The position numbers and the translations under genes were made by a program. The notes below the pieces were generated by a model that had not been told where the DNA came from, searched no databases, and was given only the letters and a program-made list of their open reading frames with translations. From an uncultured Granulosicoccaceae bacterium (GTDB lineage: Bacteria > Pseudomonadota > Gammaproteobacteria > Granulosicoccales > Granulosicoccaceae), in NCBI GenBank assembly GCA_938020525.1, contig CALIHW010000103.1, positions 1 through 64,000 of the forward strand: a stretch of 64,000 nt of DNA, written 5' to 3'. The first letter of the stretch is position 1, and every line of letters begins with the position of its first letter. Shown in pieces: positions 42,503-52,515 of this stretch.

Positions 42503-43225
42503 GTGAAAGAACTACCAAATCACATCGCAATTATCATGGACGGCAATGGTCGTTGGGCACAGCAACGCGGTAAGCAGCGGAGTGCTGGCCATCAGGCAGG
42601 TGTGAAAGCTACTCGCGGCATTGTTGAGCATTGTGCCAGGTTGCGTATAAATGCATTGACCGTTTATGCATTCAGCAGTGAAAACTGGCAGCGCCCTGAA
42701 AAGGAAGTGAGTTTCCTGATGGAGCTCTTTGTCAAAGCTATTCGAAGTGAGCTGAATAAACTTCACGAAAATAATATCCGTATACAGTTTATTGGTGAGC
42801 TTTCGCGATTTTCTGGTGGTCTGTTAGATGAAATTAATGCCGCAACTGAAAAAACCGCGCACAACACAGGTATGTTCTTAAACATAGCGGTAAATTACGG
42901 TGGCAGGGCAGAGCTTGTCAATGCCACGCGAGCTATTGCTGCGAAGGTCGAAAGTGGTGAGTTGGATGCAGCCAGTATCACTGAGGAAACAGTCACATCG
43001 AATACCTGGCTGGCGGCATGCCCGGAGCCTGATCTATTTATTCGCACCGGTGGCGAGCAGCGATTGAGTAACTATCTGTTGTGGCATCTTGCCTACACCG
43101 AGCTGGCATTTACCGATACGCTCTGGCCTGATTTTGATGGCGAAGAGCTGGATAAAATTATTGAAAACTTCAGCTCCAGGCAACGTCGCTTCGGTCAGAC
43201 TGGAGAGCAAGTGCAATCCGGTTGA
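42503..43225 (+). CDS. uppS: Undecaprenyl diphosphate synthase
   Basis: HIAIIMDGNGRWAQQRGKQRSAGHQAG, LFIRTGGEQRLSNYLLW. Confidence 0.98.
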   Translation: MKELPNHIAIIMDGNGRWAQQRGKQRSAGHQAGVKATRGIVEHCARLRINALTVYAFSSENWQRPEKEVSFLMELFVKAIRSELNKLHENNIRIQFIGELSRFSGGLLDEINAATEKTAHNTGMFLNIAVNYGGRAELVNATRAIAAKVESGELDAASITEETVTSNTWLAACPEPDLFIRTGGEQRLSNYLLWHLAYTELAFTDTLWPDFDGEELDKIIENFSSRQRRFGQTGEQVQSG

Positions 43226-43261
43226 TGGTTGCACTAACAGTCTTATTTACAGGGGGTTGGT

Positions 43262-44083
43262 TTGCTTAAGCAGCGCATAATTACAGCCGTCATTCTTGCT
43301 GCTGTCGCACTATGGGCATTGCTTGGCTGGAATGACTTCTTCTTTGCACTATTTCTGCTCGCACTTACTGGTGCTTGTGCGTGGGAGTGGGGCAATCTAG
43401 TTGCAGTAACACCGCATAATCTCCGAGTAGCCTATGTGGTGATCGTGACGGCAGTGACTGCAATTTGTTTGTTGATTGTGAATTCATATGTTTTGGCGTC
43501 TTTGGTTTTAACTGGTGTAGTTATATGGATCATGATTGTCTGTGATCTAGTTGCAAGGCCAGTTCTCGACGCGGCAATTGATGCGGACGGTAAAGAGAAA
43601 ACACGATGGTTGTTGCTAACTAAAGCGTCTTATTTATTATTGCTAGCCGTTTGTTGTTTGTATTGGTTGCGCCAGGTTCACGGACCATCAATTGTAATCT
43701 ATGCCATCGCCCTGGTTGCAGCGGCAGATACAGGTGCTTATTTTGCGGGTCGAAAGTTTGGCAAGCGAAAGCTTGCAGAGCAAATTAGTGGCGGCAAAAC
43801 TATAGAAGGTGCAGCTGGTGGAATGCTTGGGGCTTTAGTGCTTGCAGTAGTTGCCTGCGGTTTTCTTGCCACGCAAGAGCTCAGTGCATGGTCAATTCTC
43901 ATCATGAGTATTTTTGCAGCAATTGTATCGATTGCGGGTGATCTTTTTATTAGTCGTGCCAAACGCACCAGTGGTGTCAAAGATAGTGGCAATTTACTAC
44001 CCGGCCATGGTGGCGTGCTTGATCGTTTTGATGGATTGTTAGCGGCGATTCCGTTTGTTGCTTTTGCTGCCCTGTGGATGTAA
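43262..44083 (+). CDS. cdsA: Phosphatidate cytidylyltransferase
   Basis: AADTGAYFAGRKFGKRKLAEQISGGKTIEG...SRAKRTSGVKDSGNLLPGHGGVLDRFD. Confidence 0.97.
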   Translation: MLKQRIITAVILAAVALWALLGWNDFFFALFLLALTGACAWEWGNLVAVTPHNLRVAYVVIVTAVTAICLLIVNSYVLASLVLTGVVIWIMIVCDLVARPVLDAAIDADGKEKTRWLLLTKASYLLLLAVCCLYWLRQVHGPSIVIYAIALVAAADTGAYFAGRKFGKRKLAEQISGGKTIEGAAGGMLGALVLAVVACGFLATQELSAWSILIMSIFAAIVSIAGDLFISRAKRTSGVKDSGNLLPGHGGVLDRFDGLLAAIPFVAFAALWM

Positions 44084-44086
44084 CTC

Positions 44087-45310
44087 GTGAAAACTGCGCA
44101 AGCATCACGTGAGACCGTAGCGGTATTTGGATCTACTGGTTCTATCGGTACCAGTACACTTGATGTCCTTGAACGTAATCAAGCCCGCTATCAGGTGACG
44201 GCGCTGACCGCAAACACCAATGTTGAATTGATATTTCAACAGTGTCTTAAATTTAAACCCGCTACGGCTGCGATGGCACAACCGGAAGCAGCTGTTGCGT
44301 TAGCGCAGAGACTAAAAGCGGCCAACAGTAGTACAACAGTTATAAATTCAACTGATGCTCTGTCACAGATCGCTGCAGATCCATCGGTGCAAACTGTGAT
44401 GGCATCGATCGTTGGGTTTGCGGGGTTACAACCAACGATTACAGCTGCCCGACATGGTAAGCGGATACTGCTTGCCAATAAAGAGGCTATGGTGGTTGCC
44501 GGTGAATTGCTTAACGAGGCAGCACGGGAAAGTGGAGCAAGCATTATTCCGGTTGATAGTGAACATAACGCTATCTTTCAATGTCTTCCAGAGAGCAACC
44601 GGTGTGATCCTGTGAAGACACTGCATGGTGGTGTGTCATCTCTTGTTTTAACGGCTTCAGGTGGACCGTTTCGAAAATACACTGAAGAGCAGATGCAATC
44701 TGTAACGGTAGAGCAGGCGCTGAGTCATCCGAATTGGGAGATGGGTCAGAAGGTAACTATCGATTCAGCCACTTTAATGAATAAGGGGCTGGAAGTCATC
44801 GAGGCGAGTTACCTATTTGGTGTTGATGAAAGTCAGATCGAAGTTCTGGTGCATCCCGAAAGTACCGTGCATTCAATGGTAAGATTTGCTGATGGTTCGG
44901 TGCTGGCACAGCTTGGCCAGGCCGATATGCGCACGCCGATCGCCAATGCGCTCGCTTGGCCGGACCGCATCGATGCCGGTGTGGAGCCACTGGATTTTAT
45001 CCGCCTGGGTAGTTTGCACTTTGAAGCGCCCGACATGCAGCGTTTCCCCTGCCTGGCGCTCGCACGTCAGGCGCTACGCCAGGGCAACGGGGCTACCGGC
45101 GTGTTGAATGCCGCCAACGAAGTGGCAGTTGAACAATTTGTTACAGGGAGAATCGGTTTTACCGATATCTCACGGATAAACGCCCATGCTTTGCAAAATT
45201 ACACTGGGGCAGTTCCGGAAAACATAGAAGATCTTTTTCGCCTGGATCACTCAGTTCGTCAGTTTGCGCTAGAATACATAGACAGAGAGCTGCCCTTGAC
45301 GGGGATGTAA
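44087..45310 (+). CDS. dxr: 1-deoxy-D-xylulose 5-phosphate reductoisomerase
   Basis: VAVFGSTGSIGTSTLDVLERN, LLANKEAMVVAGELL. Confidence 0.97.
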   Translation: MKTAQASRETVAVFGSTGSIGTSTLDVLERNQARYQVTALTANTNVELIFQQCLKFKPATAAMAQPEAAVALAQRLKAANSSTTVINSTDALSQIAADPSVQTVMASIVGFAGLQPTITAARHGKRILLANKEAMVVAGELLNEAARESGASIIPVDSEHNAIFQCLPESNRCDPVKTLHGGVSSLVLTASGGPFRKYTEEQMQSVTVEQALSHPNWEMGQKVTIDSATLMNKGLEVIEASYLFGVDESQIEVLVHPESTVHSMVRFADGSVLAQLGQADMRTPIANALAWPDRIDAGVEPLDFIRLGSLHFEAPDMQRFPCLALARQALRQGNGATGVLNAANEVAVEQFVTGRIGFTDISRINAHALQNYTGAVPENIEDLFRLDHSVRQFALEYIDRELPLTGM

Positions 45311-45465
45311 AATCACTGTCCCCGGTGCGGTTACAGAACGGGCGCTGGTACAAAACGGCGTTCTATCACCGGGCCTCAACACACCTAAGCAAGTCGGGAT
45401 ATAAGCAGCACCCACAGGCTTAAGCCATGCAGCGGCCGGTTAAACCCGGTCAAAGGTAATTATTG

Positions 45466-46839
45466 ATGCAGAGTTTCTTACTAAGTGTTGTCGCCTTCAT
45501 TGTTGCTATTGGTGTGCTGGTGACCATCCATGAATTCGGCCACTATTGGGTGGCGAAGAAAATGGGGGTGAAAGTACTGCGGTTTTCCATTGGTTTTGGC
45601 AAACCGCTATGGAAAAAAGTTGCAGGAAGGGACCAGACAGAATTCGTACTGGCTGCCGTTCCTCTCGGTGGTTATGTCAAGATGCTCGATGAACGTGAAG
45701 GTGACGTAGACGCCTCGGAAGTTGATCGTGCTTTTAACCGCAAAAGTGTTTGGGCAAGAATTGCCATTGTAATAGCCGGACCACTGGCAAATCTTATTTT
45801 AGCTGTGCTGGTCTATTGGTTGATTTTCATTGTCGGCATCACTGGTATTGCGCCTATCGTTGGGGAACCGCTTAAAGATTCACCTGCAGCGATTGCTGGC
45901 TTTCAGAACGAAGATAAAATTGTTGAGATCAACGGTAACGCAACACCTACATGGAACACGGTTTACGTTGGGCTGCTGGACGGTATTGTCAGTGGCGGTG
46001 GTGATATCAACATAGCGGTAGACACAGTCGATGGGACAACCGTCACCCGCAATCTTGTGCTCGACAAAGAGCTGTTGAATCAGGAAGGAGACATTGTCGG
46101 ATCAATAGGGCTTGGGCGTTGGTGGCCTGATGTCGACCCTGTCATTGGCGGTGTGGTGCCTGATGGTGCTGCAGAAGCTGCCGGGCTGCAAGAGGGGGAC
46201 AAAGTCCTGTTCAGCGATGGCGTCGCAGTAAGTACGTGGAGCCAGTTGGTAGATATTATTCGTGCTAGTGCTGACAAAAAACTCAACATTGTGGTGCTTC
46301 GCGATAACTCTGAAATCAATCTGCAGCTGACGCCTGCATTGCGTGAAACCCCCGCGGGTAATATCGGCTTTATCGGTGCTCGCGAAACACAGTCGCAGGC
46401 AATCGCTGATGAGAAGCTACGCACGGTCGAGCGATATCCGCCTTTGACGGCCCTCGGTATGGGGTTTAAGCGCACCATGGAAATGATATCGGTCAGTGTC
46501 AAAATGATTGGTAAGTTGCTTACTGGTCAGGCGTCGCTGAAGAACACTGTCAGCGGGCCAATCTCCATCGCGCAGTTTGCTGGCCAGTCGGTCAGTGTCG
46601 GTATCGACCATTATCTGAGTTTCATCGCTCTGGTATCAATCAGCCTGGGGATCTTTAACCTGTTTCCAGTGCCAATGCTTGATGGTGGACACCTGATGTA
46701 CTACGCGGTAGAGGTGGTAACCGGAAAGCCCGTGTCAGAGAAAATTCAGATTTTCGGGCAACAGATTGGCATAGTGCTGCTTGGTACGTTGATGATCTTC
46801 GTTTTTTATCAGGATATTCTCAGAGTGTTTGGCGCATAG
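45466..46839 (+). CDS. rseP: RIP metalloprotease RseP
   Basis: HEFGHYWVAKKMGVKVLRFSIGFGKPLW, PDZ domains, NLFPVPMLDGGHL. Confidence 0.97.
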   Translation: MQSFLLSVVAFIVAIGVLVTIHEFGHYWVAKKMGVKVLRFSIGFGKPLWKKVAGRDQTEFVLAAVPLGGYVKMLDEREGDVDASEVDRAFNRKSVWARIAIVIAGPLANLILAVLVYWLIFIVGITGIAPIVGEPLKDSPAAIAGFQNEDKIVEINGNATPTWNTVYVGLLDGIVSGGGDINIAVDTVDGTTVTRNLVLDKELLNQEGDIVGSIGLGRWWPDVDPVIGGVVPDGAAEAAGLQEGDKVLFSDGVAVSTWSQLVDIIRASADKKLNIVVLRDNSEINLQLTPALRETPAGNIGFIGARETQSQAIADEKLRTVERYPPLTALGMGFKRTMEMISVSVKMIGKLLTGQASLKNTVSGPISIAQFAGQSVSVGIDHYLSFIALVSISLGIFNLFPVPMLDGGHLMYYAVEVVTGKPVSEKIQIFGQQIGIVLLGTLMIFVFYQDILRVFGA

Positions 46840-46907
46840 AAGAGTGTTTGGTGTATAAATCTGATTAAAGGGCTCGTCAAAAAGCCTTCCCTGGACCAAT
46901 GCAGGCC

Positions 46908-47066
46908 AGTGTAGTGAAGCATTCAAATGCTGCCAGTGAGAGTTTGCCATTTGGTTCACAGCAAGGCGCAGCTCGCAGGTAATGGCTTCCCTTTTCAAGA
47001 GCTGCAACGCGGCTGTGGAACAAATGGCGAGCACTCACTGGTGGCGTTTGGATGTTTCACTACACT
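46908..47066. repeat. Long imperfect inverted-repeat element between rseP and bamA
   Basis: AGTGTAGTGAA (46908) pairs TTCACTACACT (47056-47066); inner GCCATTTGGTTCACAGC (46946-46962) pairs GCTGTGGAACAAATGGC (47012-47028). Confidence 0.8.
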
Positions 47067-47141
47067 AGGTTTAGATTCGGTAATTCATCTGGCGCGAAAC
47101 AGTTGGTATTCTGTGTCGAATTCTCCGCTCGTATACCATCC

Positions 47142-49472
47142 ATGCCATTAGGTACTAACCGCCGAATCCGGTGCCGTGTGCTGGCGCTGGTTTTACTCAG
47201 TGCAGCAGGCATCTTCTTCCTTCCCGCCAAACTGACTGCCCAGCAGTCCGAGTTTGTGGTGAGTGATGTCGTTGTACGCGGCAATGATCAAATCGAAACT
47301 GGTGATGTGCTCAGCAATTTGCCGATCAGAGCCGGGGACACCTTTCGGGCTGGGGACGGTTCGCGATTGATTAGAGCTCTTTATGATACCGAGCTTTTCG
47401 ACGATATCAGTCTGGCGCGTGACGGCACGACGCTAATCGTTCAGATCACAGAGCGGCCGACCATTGCCGAGATAGATATAACCGGCAACGAAGATTTGCA
47501 AACGGATCAACTCCTCGAAACGCTGGATGACGTTGGTCTGGCTACTGGTCGAATCTTCCGTCGCGCTGTGCTCGATAATCTTGAAACAGAATTACGGCAA
47601 GTGTACTTCAGTCGTGGTCAGTACGGCACCCAGGTTGAGTCAACAGTCGAAGAGCTGGAGCGTAACCGTGTCAGCGTCAGTATAGAGATTGATGAAGGTG
47701 TGGTTGCCAGAATCAGTCACATGAATATTGTTGGCAACGAAAACTTTACCGAGGCCGAATTACTCAAGCTACTGGCCTCAGGAACTCGTAGTCTGAATCC
47801 ATTCAGTACACGAGATAAATATTCGCGTGCCAAGCTGTCAGCAGATACAGAAGCTCTGCGCGCCTGGTACTTCGATCGGGGTTATCTACGTTTTGATATC
47901 ACCTCAACCCAGGTAACTATCTCCCCTGACAAGTACGATATCAACGTCACTATCAACGTTGATGAGGGCGAACAGTACTCGGTAGGTGATGTCAGTATTT
48001 CCGGATTGGAGTCAGACTTCGTGGTTGGTGAAGAGTCACTTCTTCCCCTGGTGAGTTTAAAAGAAGGTGATATTTACTCTCGTAAGTTGATGACCGAAAG
48101 CTCCAGTGCCATCAGTGACCGTCTTGGTGAAGCAGGGTATGCCTTTGCAGATGTTAATGTCGTGCCGGATCTTGATGATGAGAACAACACAGTCAGTCTG
48201 CAGTACGTTTTAAACCCCGGCAAACGTGTTTATGTTCGTCGCATTGTATTCAACGGTCAGGATCGAACTCAGGATGAGGTGCTTCGGCGGGAGATGCGGC
48301 AAATGGAAGGCAGTCGCTTTTCACCGGCGGCACTTAACCGGTCGCAAACCAGGCTGCAGAGATTACCTTATATAGACCGTGTATCTATAACGACGCCGCG
48401 CGTGCCAGGTAGTGACGATCTTGTCGATATTTCCGTCAATGTTCTTGAAGGTGCTTCAGGCTCTTTCGGTGCAGGTGCCGGGTTTGGGTCGGATGGTTTT
48501 TTGTTCCAGGTGAACTTTACTCAGGAAAACCTGTTTGGTAGTGGCGAGCGTCTATCGCTTGCGTTTGATAACAGTACCAGTCAGGACAACTTTTCAATTT
48601 CCTATACTGATCCTTACTACACCAACGATGGTATTAGTCGAAACGTCCGGGCTTTTGTAAGGAATACAGATACGGGTGAATTAGATTCAACTGCTAATTT
48701 TATACTTGATAGTTACGGTGCAAGAGTCCGTTACGGTGTTCCATTGAGTGAATTCTCTACCTTTAGCTTTGGCCTTGGGTATGAACGTGTTGAAGTGATT
48801 TCGACTGAAGGTAGTGCGCAAGAGATTAATGATTTCATCGCCGAGGAAGGTGACGAGCATGATTTGTTTGATGTCACTGTCGGCTACACTCACGACACGC
48901 GGGATCGAACCATTTTTGCAACCTCTGGCGCACGTAATTCACTTTCACTGGAGGCGACTTCACCGAATAGTGATTTAACTTATCTAAAGCTAGGTTATAA
49001 CTTCGAGTATTTCTATCCACTTTCAAAAGCCCTGACTCTGGCGTTTAGTACGCAGGTCAGCTACGGGGAAGGTGAGGAAGATCTCGGTAGCTTGCCGTTC
49101 TTTCGTCGTTTCTTTGCGGGTGGAATTCAGTCGGTCCGAGGTTATGCGAGAAATACTCTTGGGCCTCGAGATGAAGAAACAGAAGATGCTGTTGGCGGTG
49201 ATTTCCGAACAACTGGTTCCTTTGAAGTAATCTTTCCGCCGCCATTCACTGAAATTAATGGTGCAACCCGCCTGAGTCTGTTTGTTGACTACGGTAATGT
49301 CTGGCGCGATGTATCTGATTTTGAGGCTGATGAACTGCGCGGCTCCTACGGGCTTTCGTTTGTGTGGCTGGCACCAATCGGGCCTCTGACGTTCAGTTAT
49401 GCCCAAACCTTCAATGATGATCCCACTGATGTGGTAGATAATTTCCAATTCACGATCGGGTCTCTATTCTAA
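47142..49472 (+). CDS. bamA: Outer membrane protein assembly factor BamA
   Basis: POTRA repeats, FFAGGIQSVRGYARNTLGPRD, C-terminal F; start at 47142 preferred because 47052 lies in an inverted repeat. Confidence 0.96.
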   Translation: MPLGTNRRIRCRVLALVLLSAAGIFFLPAKLTAQQSEFVVSDVVVRGNDQIETGDVLSNLPIRAGDTFRAGDGSRLIRALYDTELFDDISLARDGTTLIVQITERPTIAEIDITGNEDLQTDQLLETLDDVGLATGRIFRRAVLDNLETELRQVYFSRGQYGTQVESTVEELERNRVSVSIEIDEGVVARISHMNIVGNENFTEAELLKLLASGTRSLNPFSTRDKYSRAKLSADTEALRAWYFDRGYLRFDITSTQVTISPDKYDINVTINVDEGEQYSVGDVSISGLESDFVVGEESLLPLVSLKEGDIYSRKLMTESSSAISDRLGEAGYAFADVNVVPDLDDENNTVSLQYVLNPGKRVYVRRIVFNGQDRTQDEVLRREMRQMEGSRFSPAALNRSQTRLQRLPYIDRVSITTPRVPGSDDLVDISVNVLEGASGSFGAGAGFGSDGFLFQVNFTQENLFGSGERLSLAFDNSTSQDNFSISYTDPYYTNDGISRNVRAFVRNTDTGELDSTANFILDSYGARVRYGVPLSEFSTFSFGLGYERVEVISTEGSAQEINDFIAEEGDEHDLFDVTVGYTHDTRDRTIFATSGARNSLSLEATSPNSDLTYLKLGYNFEYFYPLSKALTLAFSTQVSYGEGEEDLGSLPFFRRFFAGGIQSVRGYARNTLGPRDEETEDAVGGDFRTTGSFEVIFPPPFTEINGATRLSLFVDYGNVWRDVSDFEADELRGSYGLSFVWLAPIGPLTFSYAQTFNDDPTDVVDNFQFTIGSLF

Positions 49473-49572
49473 ATCCCGCCTCTGGATTGGGTGTAAGTCA
49501 CACAGCTGCACCAGCAGTTGTAGCACGCACCGCAAATTGCGATAGAATCAGCACTCTGGCTCTAATTTCACG

Positions 49573-50097
49573 ATGGAGGGGTTACGTTTGACTGCGCGTT
49601 TCGCGATAATTATTCTGTTGCTGATGATGAGCGGCACGGCTGCGGCCCAAATCAAAATCGGTTTTGTTGATATCCCGTTTCTGATCGATGAGGCCCCTCA
49701 GGCGCAGGCTGCCAGCAATCGGCTGGAAAGTGAGTTCGCTCCCAGACAAGATCTCATCAAAGAGCAGAAAGCCGAGCTTGAGATACTGCGTAACGAGCTG
49801 GAAGACGACGCCCTTGGTACAACGCAGCGCGCTTCCAAAGAGCGTGAATACAGGAAGATCGAACGTCGTATGAAGCGGGATGAACAGGAATTCCGTGAAG
49901 AGCTCAATATTCAAAAAAATCAGGAATTCAAGAAAGTTCGTGTTTATGTACTGGATGCCATAGCGACTTTTGCAAAGCGTCATAACTACGACATGATTAT
50001 TAGTGACGGTGTTTTGTTTGCCAATAAAACAGTGGATGTCACTGACAAAGTATTGTTTGAACTACAGCAAGCTCTAGACGAACAGCAAAATAACTAA
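49573..50097 (+). CDS. skp: Periplasmic chaperone Skp/OmpH
   Basis: Signal peptide, KIGFVDIPFLIDEAPQAQAA, coiled coil; between bamA and lpxD. Confidence 0.92.
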   Translation: MEGLRLTARFAIIILLLMMSGTAAAQIKIGFVDIPFLIDEAPQAQAASNRLESEFAPRQDLIKEQKAELEILRNELEDDALGTTQRASKEREYRKIERRMKRDEQEFREELNIQKNQEFKKVRVYVLDAIATFAKRHNYDMIISDGVLFANKTVDVTDKVLFELQQALDEQQNN

Positions 50098-51132
50098 GTG
50101 TCAAATGCCGCCTCATTTAAATGCAGCGAACTTGCTGAGGTAATCGGTGCGGAAGTTAAAGGCGACGGCAATACTGAAATCACCTCTATAGCATCTATAG
50201 ATACTGCAACTTGCGGTTGCATAACTTTTATCTCCAGCGTTAAGTATCTCGACGCACTGCAATCTACTTGTGCTTCTGCTGTTGTGCTCGCACCAGCAAT
50301 GGAAAATATTATTGCGAGCACTGCTGAATTTACTCGCCTAGTTATGGATAACCCCTATTTAGGCTATGCAAAGCTTACCCGTCTTTGGGCAGTGCACGAA
50401 TCCAATAATCAGTCACCCCCTATACATCACACAGCAAGCGTTGCTGAAACTGCTGTTGTTGCAGACGATGTAAGTATTGGTGCAAATGCTATTGTTGATG
50501 CAGAAGCGTTACTTGGCAAAGGTGCAGTGATCGGTGCCGGTGCCTATATCGGGCACGGCACTATAGTAGGAGAGGGTACAACGATTCATCCCAATGCAAC
50601 CATTTTGCACGGATGTGTTATTGGGAATGATTGCGAAATTCATTCAGGTGCTGTGATAGGTGCTGACGGTTTCGGCTTTGCTCCCGGCGAGCAGGGCTGG
50701 GAGAAGATTTATCAGCTTGGTACAGTGACCATTGGCGACCGTGTCAGCGTAGGTGCGTGTACTACGATCGACCGGGGTGCGCTTGAAAATACTGTCATCA
50801 GCGACGGAGTAATTCTCGATAACCACATTCAGGTGGCGCATAACGTCACGATTGGCAAAAACACAGCAATAGCTGGCTGTACCGGTATCGCTGGCAGCAC
50901 AACAATTGGCGCTGGCTGCAGAATCGGCGGGGCGGTATCGATAGTTGGTCATATCAGTATTTGCGATAATGTTCTGATCACTGCCAACTCTTTCGTAAAC
51001 CGTTCTGTTGTAGAGCCGGGTAGTTATTCGTCAGGCTTCCCGCTAGAGCCATCAAGCCAGTGGCGTAAAAACGCAGTACGTTTGCACAGGCTGGATGAGC
51101 TTAGTCGACAGGTGGGTAAACTGAAATCCTGA
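50098..51132 (+). CDS. lpxD: UDP-3-O-(3-hydroxyacyl)glucosamine N-acyltransferase
   Basis: Hexapeptide repeats, VIGADGFGFAPGEQGWEKIYQLGTVTIGDRVSVGACTTIDRGAL; GTG start. Confidence 0.96.
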   Translation: MSNAASFKCSELAEVIGAEVKGDGNTEITSIASIDTATCGCITFISSVKYLDALQSTCASAVVLAPAMENIIASTAEFTRLVMDNPYLGYAKLTRLWAVHESNNQSPPIHHTASVAETAVVADDVSIGANAIVDAEALLGKGAVIGAGAYIGHGTIVGEGTTIHPNATILHGCVIGNDCEIHSGAVIGADGFGFAPGEQGWEKIYQLGTVTIGDRVSVGACTTIDRGALENTVISDGVILDNHIQVAHNVTIGKNTAIAGCTGIAGSTTIGAGCRIGGAVSIVGHISICDNVLITANSFVNRSVVEPGSYSSGFPLEPSSQWRKNAVRLHRLDELSRQVGKLKS

Positions 51133-51208
51133 TTCGCTAGTTCCGAGCAGGCAGTGGGTATACATTTTCGATAGAATATAGGCGTCAGCCATTCCTCGAG
51201 GAGGACTC

Positions 51209-51658
51209 TTGGAAACACTCGATATCACCGAGATCGTAAAATACTTGCCACACAGATACCCGTTTCTGTTGATTGACCGGGTCACCGGAATAGAACCCGG
51301 GGTAGAACTAAATGCTATAAAAAACATCACGGCGAATGAACCAATATTTACCGGACACTTTCCGCAGTTTCCGGTTTTTCCCGGTGTTTTGATTCTGGAA
51401 GCAATGGCTCAATGTTGTGCGGTTTACACTTTTCGCGAGCTTGGTGGGTACCCGAGTAAGGAAACTCTCTACCTTCTTGTAGGTATTGATAGTGCGCGCT
51501 TTAAAAAGCAGGTTGTTCCAGGGGACCAGATGAAGCTTAAAGTAGTGCATCAGAAAACCCGCAGGGGTATTTCGCGTTTTGATGCAACAGCGCATGTTGA
51601 CGACGCTCTGTGCTGTAGTGCTGAGATAATCATTGCTAAAAACGAGATCGAATTGTGA
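51209..51658 (+). CDS. fabZ: 3-hydroxyacyl-ACP dehydratase FabZ
   Basis: LPHRYPFLLIDRV, FTGHFPQFPVFPGVLILEAMAQ; TTG start. Confidence 0.97.
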   Translation: METLDITEIVKYLPHRYPFLLIDRVTGIEPGVELNAIKNITANEPIFTGHFPQFPVFPGVLILEAMAQCCAVYTFRELGGYPSKETLYLLVGIDSARFKKQVVPGDQMKLKVVHQKTRRGISRFDATAHVDDALCCSAEIIIAKNEIEL

Positions 51659-52428
51659 TCCATCCTTCGGCGGTAATCGATCCCAAGGCAAGTGTTGATG
51701 AAAGCTGCACCATCGGACCCTTCGCTGTGATTGGTGCCGATGTGGTAATGGGCGCTGGTAATACGGTGGGTCCACACGCGGTTATCACCGGTCCAACCAC
51801 AATAGGTGAAGACAACCACATCTTTCAATTTGCCTCTATTGGAGCCGACCCTCAGGATCTCAAGTTTGACGGTATTGATAGCCGGCTTGAAATTGGTAGT
51901 CGGAACAGAATAAGAGAATTTGTAACGATTAATCGCGGCACGTCGGGCGGTGGTGGCGTTACGCGGCTGGGTGATGACAATCTATTGATGGCCTATGTGC
52001 ATATCGCACATGATTGTTTGGTAGAGAATCGAGCGGTATTTGCAAATTCAGCTTCTCTCGCAGGGCATGTATCGGTAGGCGACAATGCCATACTCGGCGG
52101 ATTTTCTCTGGTACATCAGTTTAGTCGAATTGGTGCACACAGCTTTTCCGGGATGGGGTCAGTTATTAATAAAGATGTACCACCTTACGTGCTTGTTAGT
52201 GGTCACTTTGCAGAGTCGAAAGGAATCAATAAAGAAGGCTTGAAGCGGCGTGGCTTTAGCACAGAAGAAATCAGAGCGATTCAACAGAGCTATGTCAAGC
52301 TTGTGCGGAGAAAAGGTGTTATTGAAGATGAAGTGTTTGCAGAGATAGAGCAGTTGGCGGGTGAATATGCAGGCGTTAAACAACTACTTGAATTTGTGCG
52401 CAGTGCGAAAAGAGGGATTGTTAGCTAG
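51655..52428 (+). CDS. lpxA: UDP-N-acetylglucosamine acyltransferase
   Basis: IHPSAVIDPKASVDESCTIGPFAVIG, FVTINRGT; GTG start. Confidence 0.97.
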   Translation: MIHPSAVIDPKASVDESCTIGPFAVIGADVVMGAGNTVGPHAVITGPTTIGEDNHIFQFASIGADPQDLKFDGIDSRLEIGSRNRIREFVTINRGTSGGGGVTRLGDDNLLMAYVHIAHDCLVENRAVFANSASLAGHVSVGDNAILGGFSLVHQFSRIGAHSFSGMGSVINKDVPPYVLVSGHFAESKGINKEGLKRRGFSTEEIRAIQQSYVKLVRRKGVIEDEVFAEIEQLAGEYAGVKQLLEFVRSAKRGIVS

Positions 52429-52515
52429 ACAAATGTCTGTGAAACCAGGTTGCCAGTGGGTTGAGGTTAGGGTTGCGGTTGAAGTGACCTTGGGGTGTGG
52501 TCTGATGGCTGCGTC

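Noticed and set aside
46735-47034. 99-aa minus-strand ORF across the rseP end and intergenic region
   Set aside because: Overlaps the rseP 3' end and the long inverted repeat; better explained as a repeat-derived ORF.
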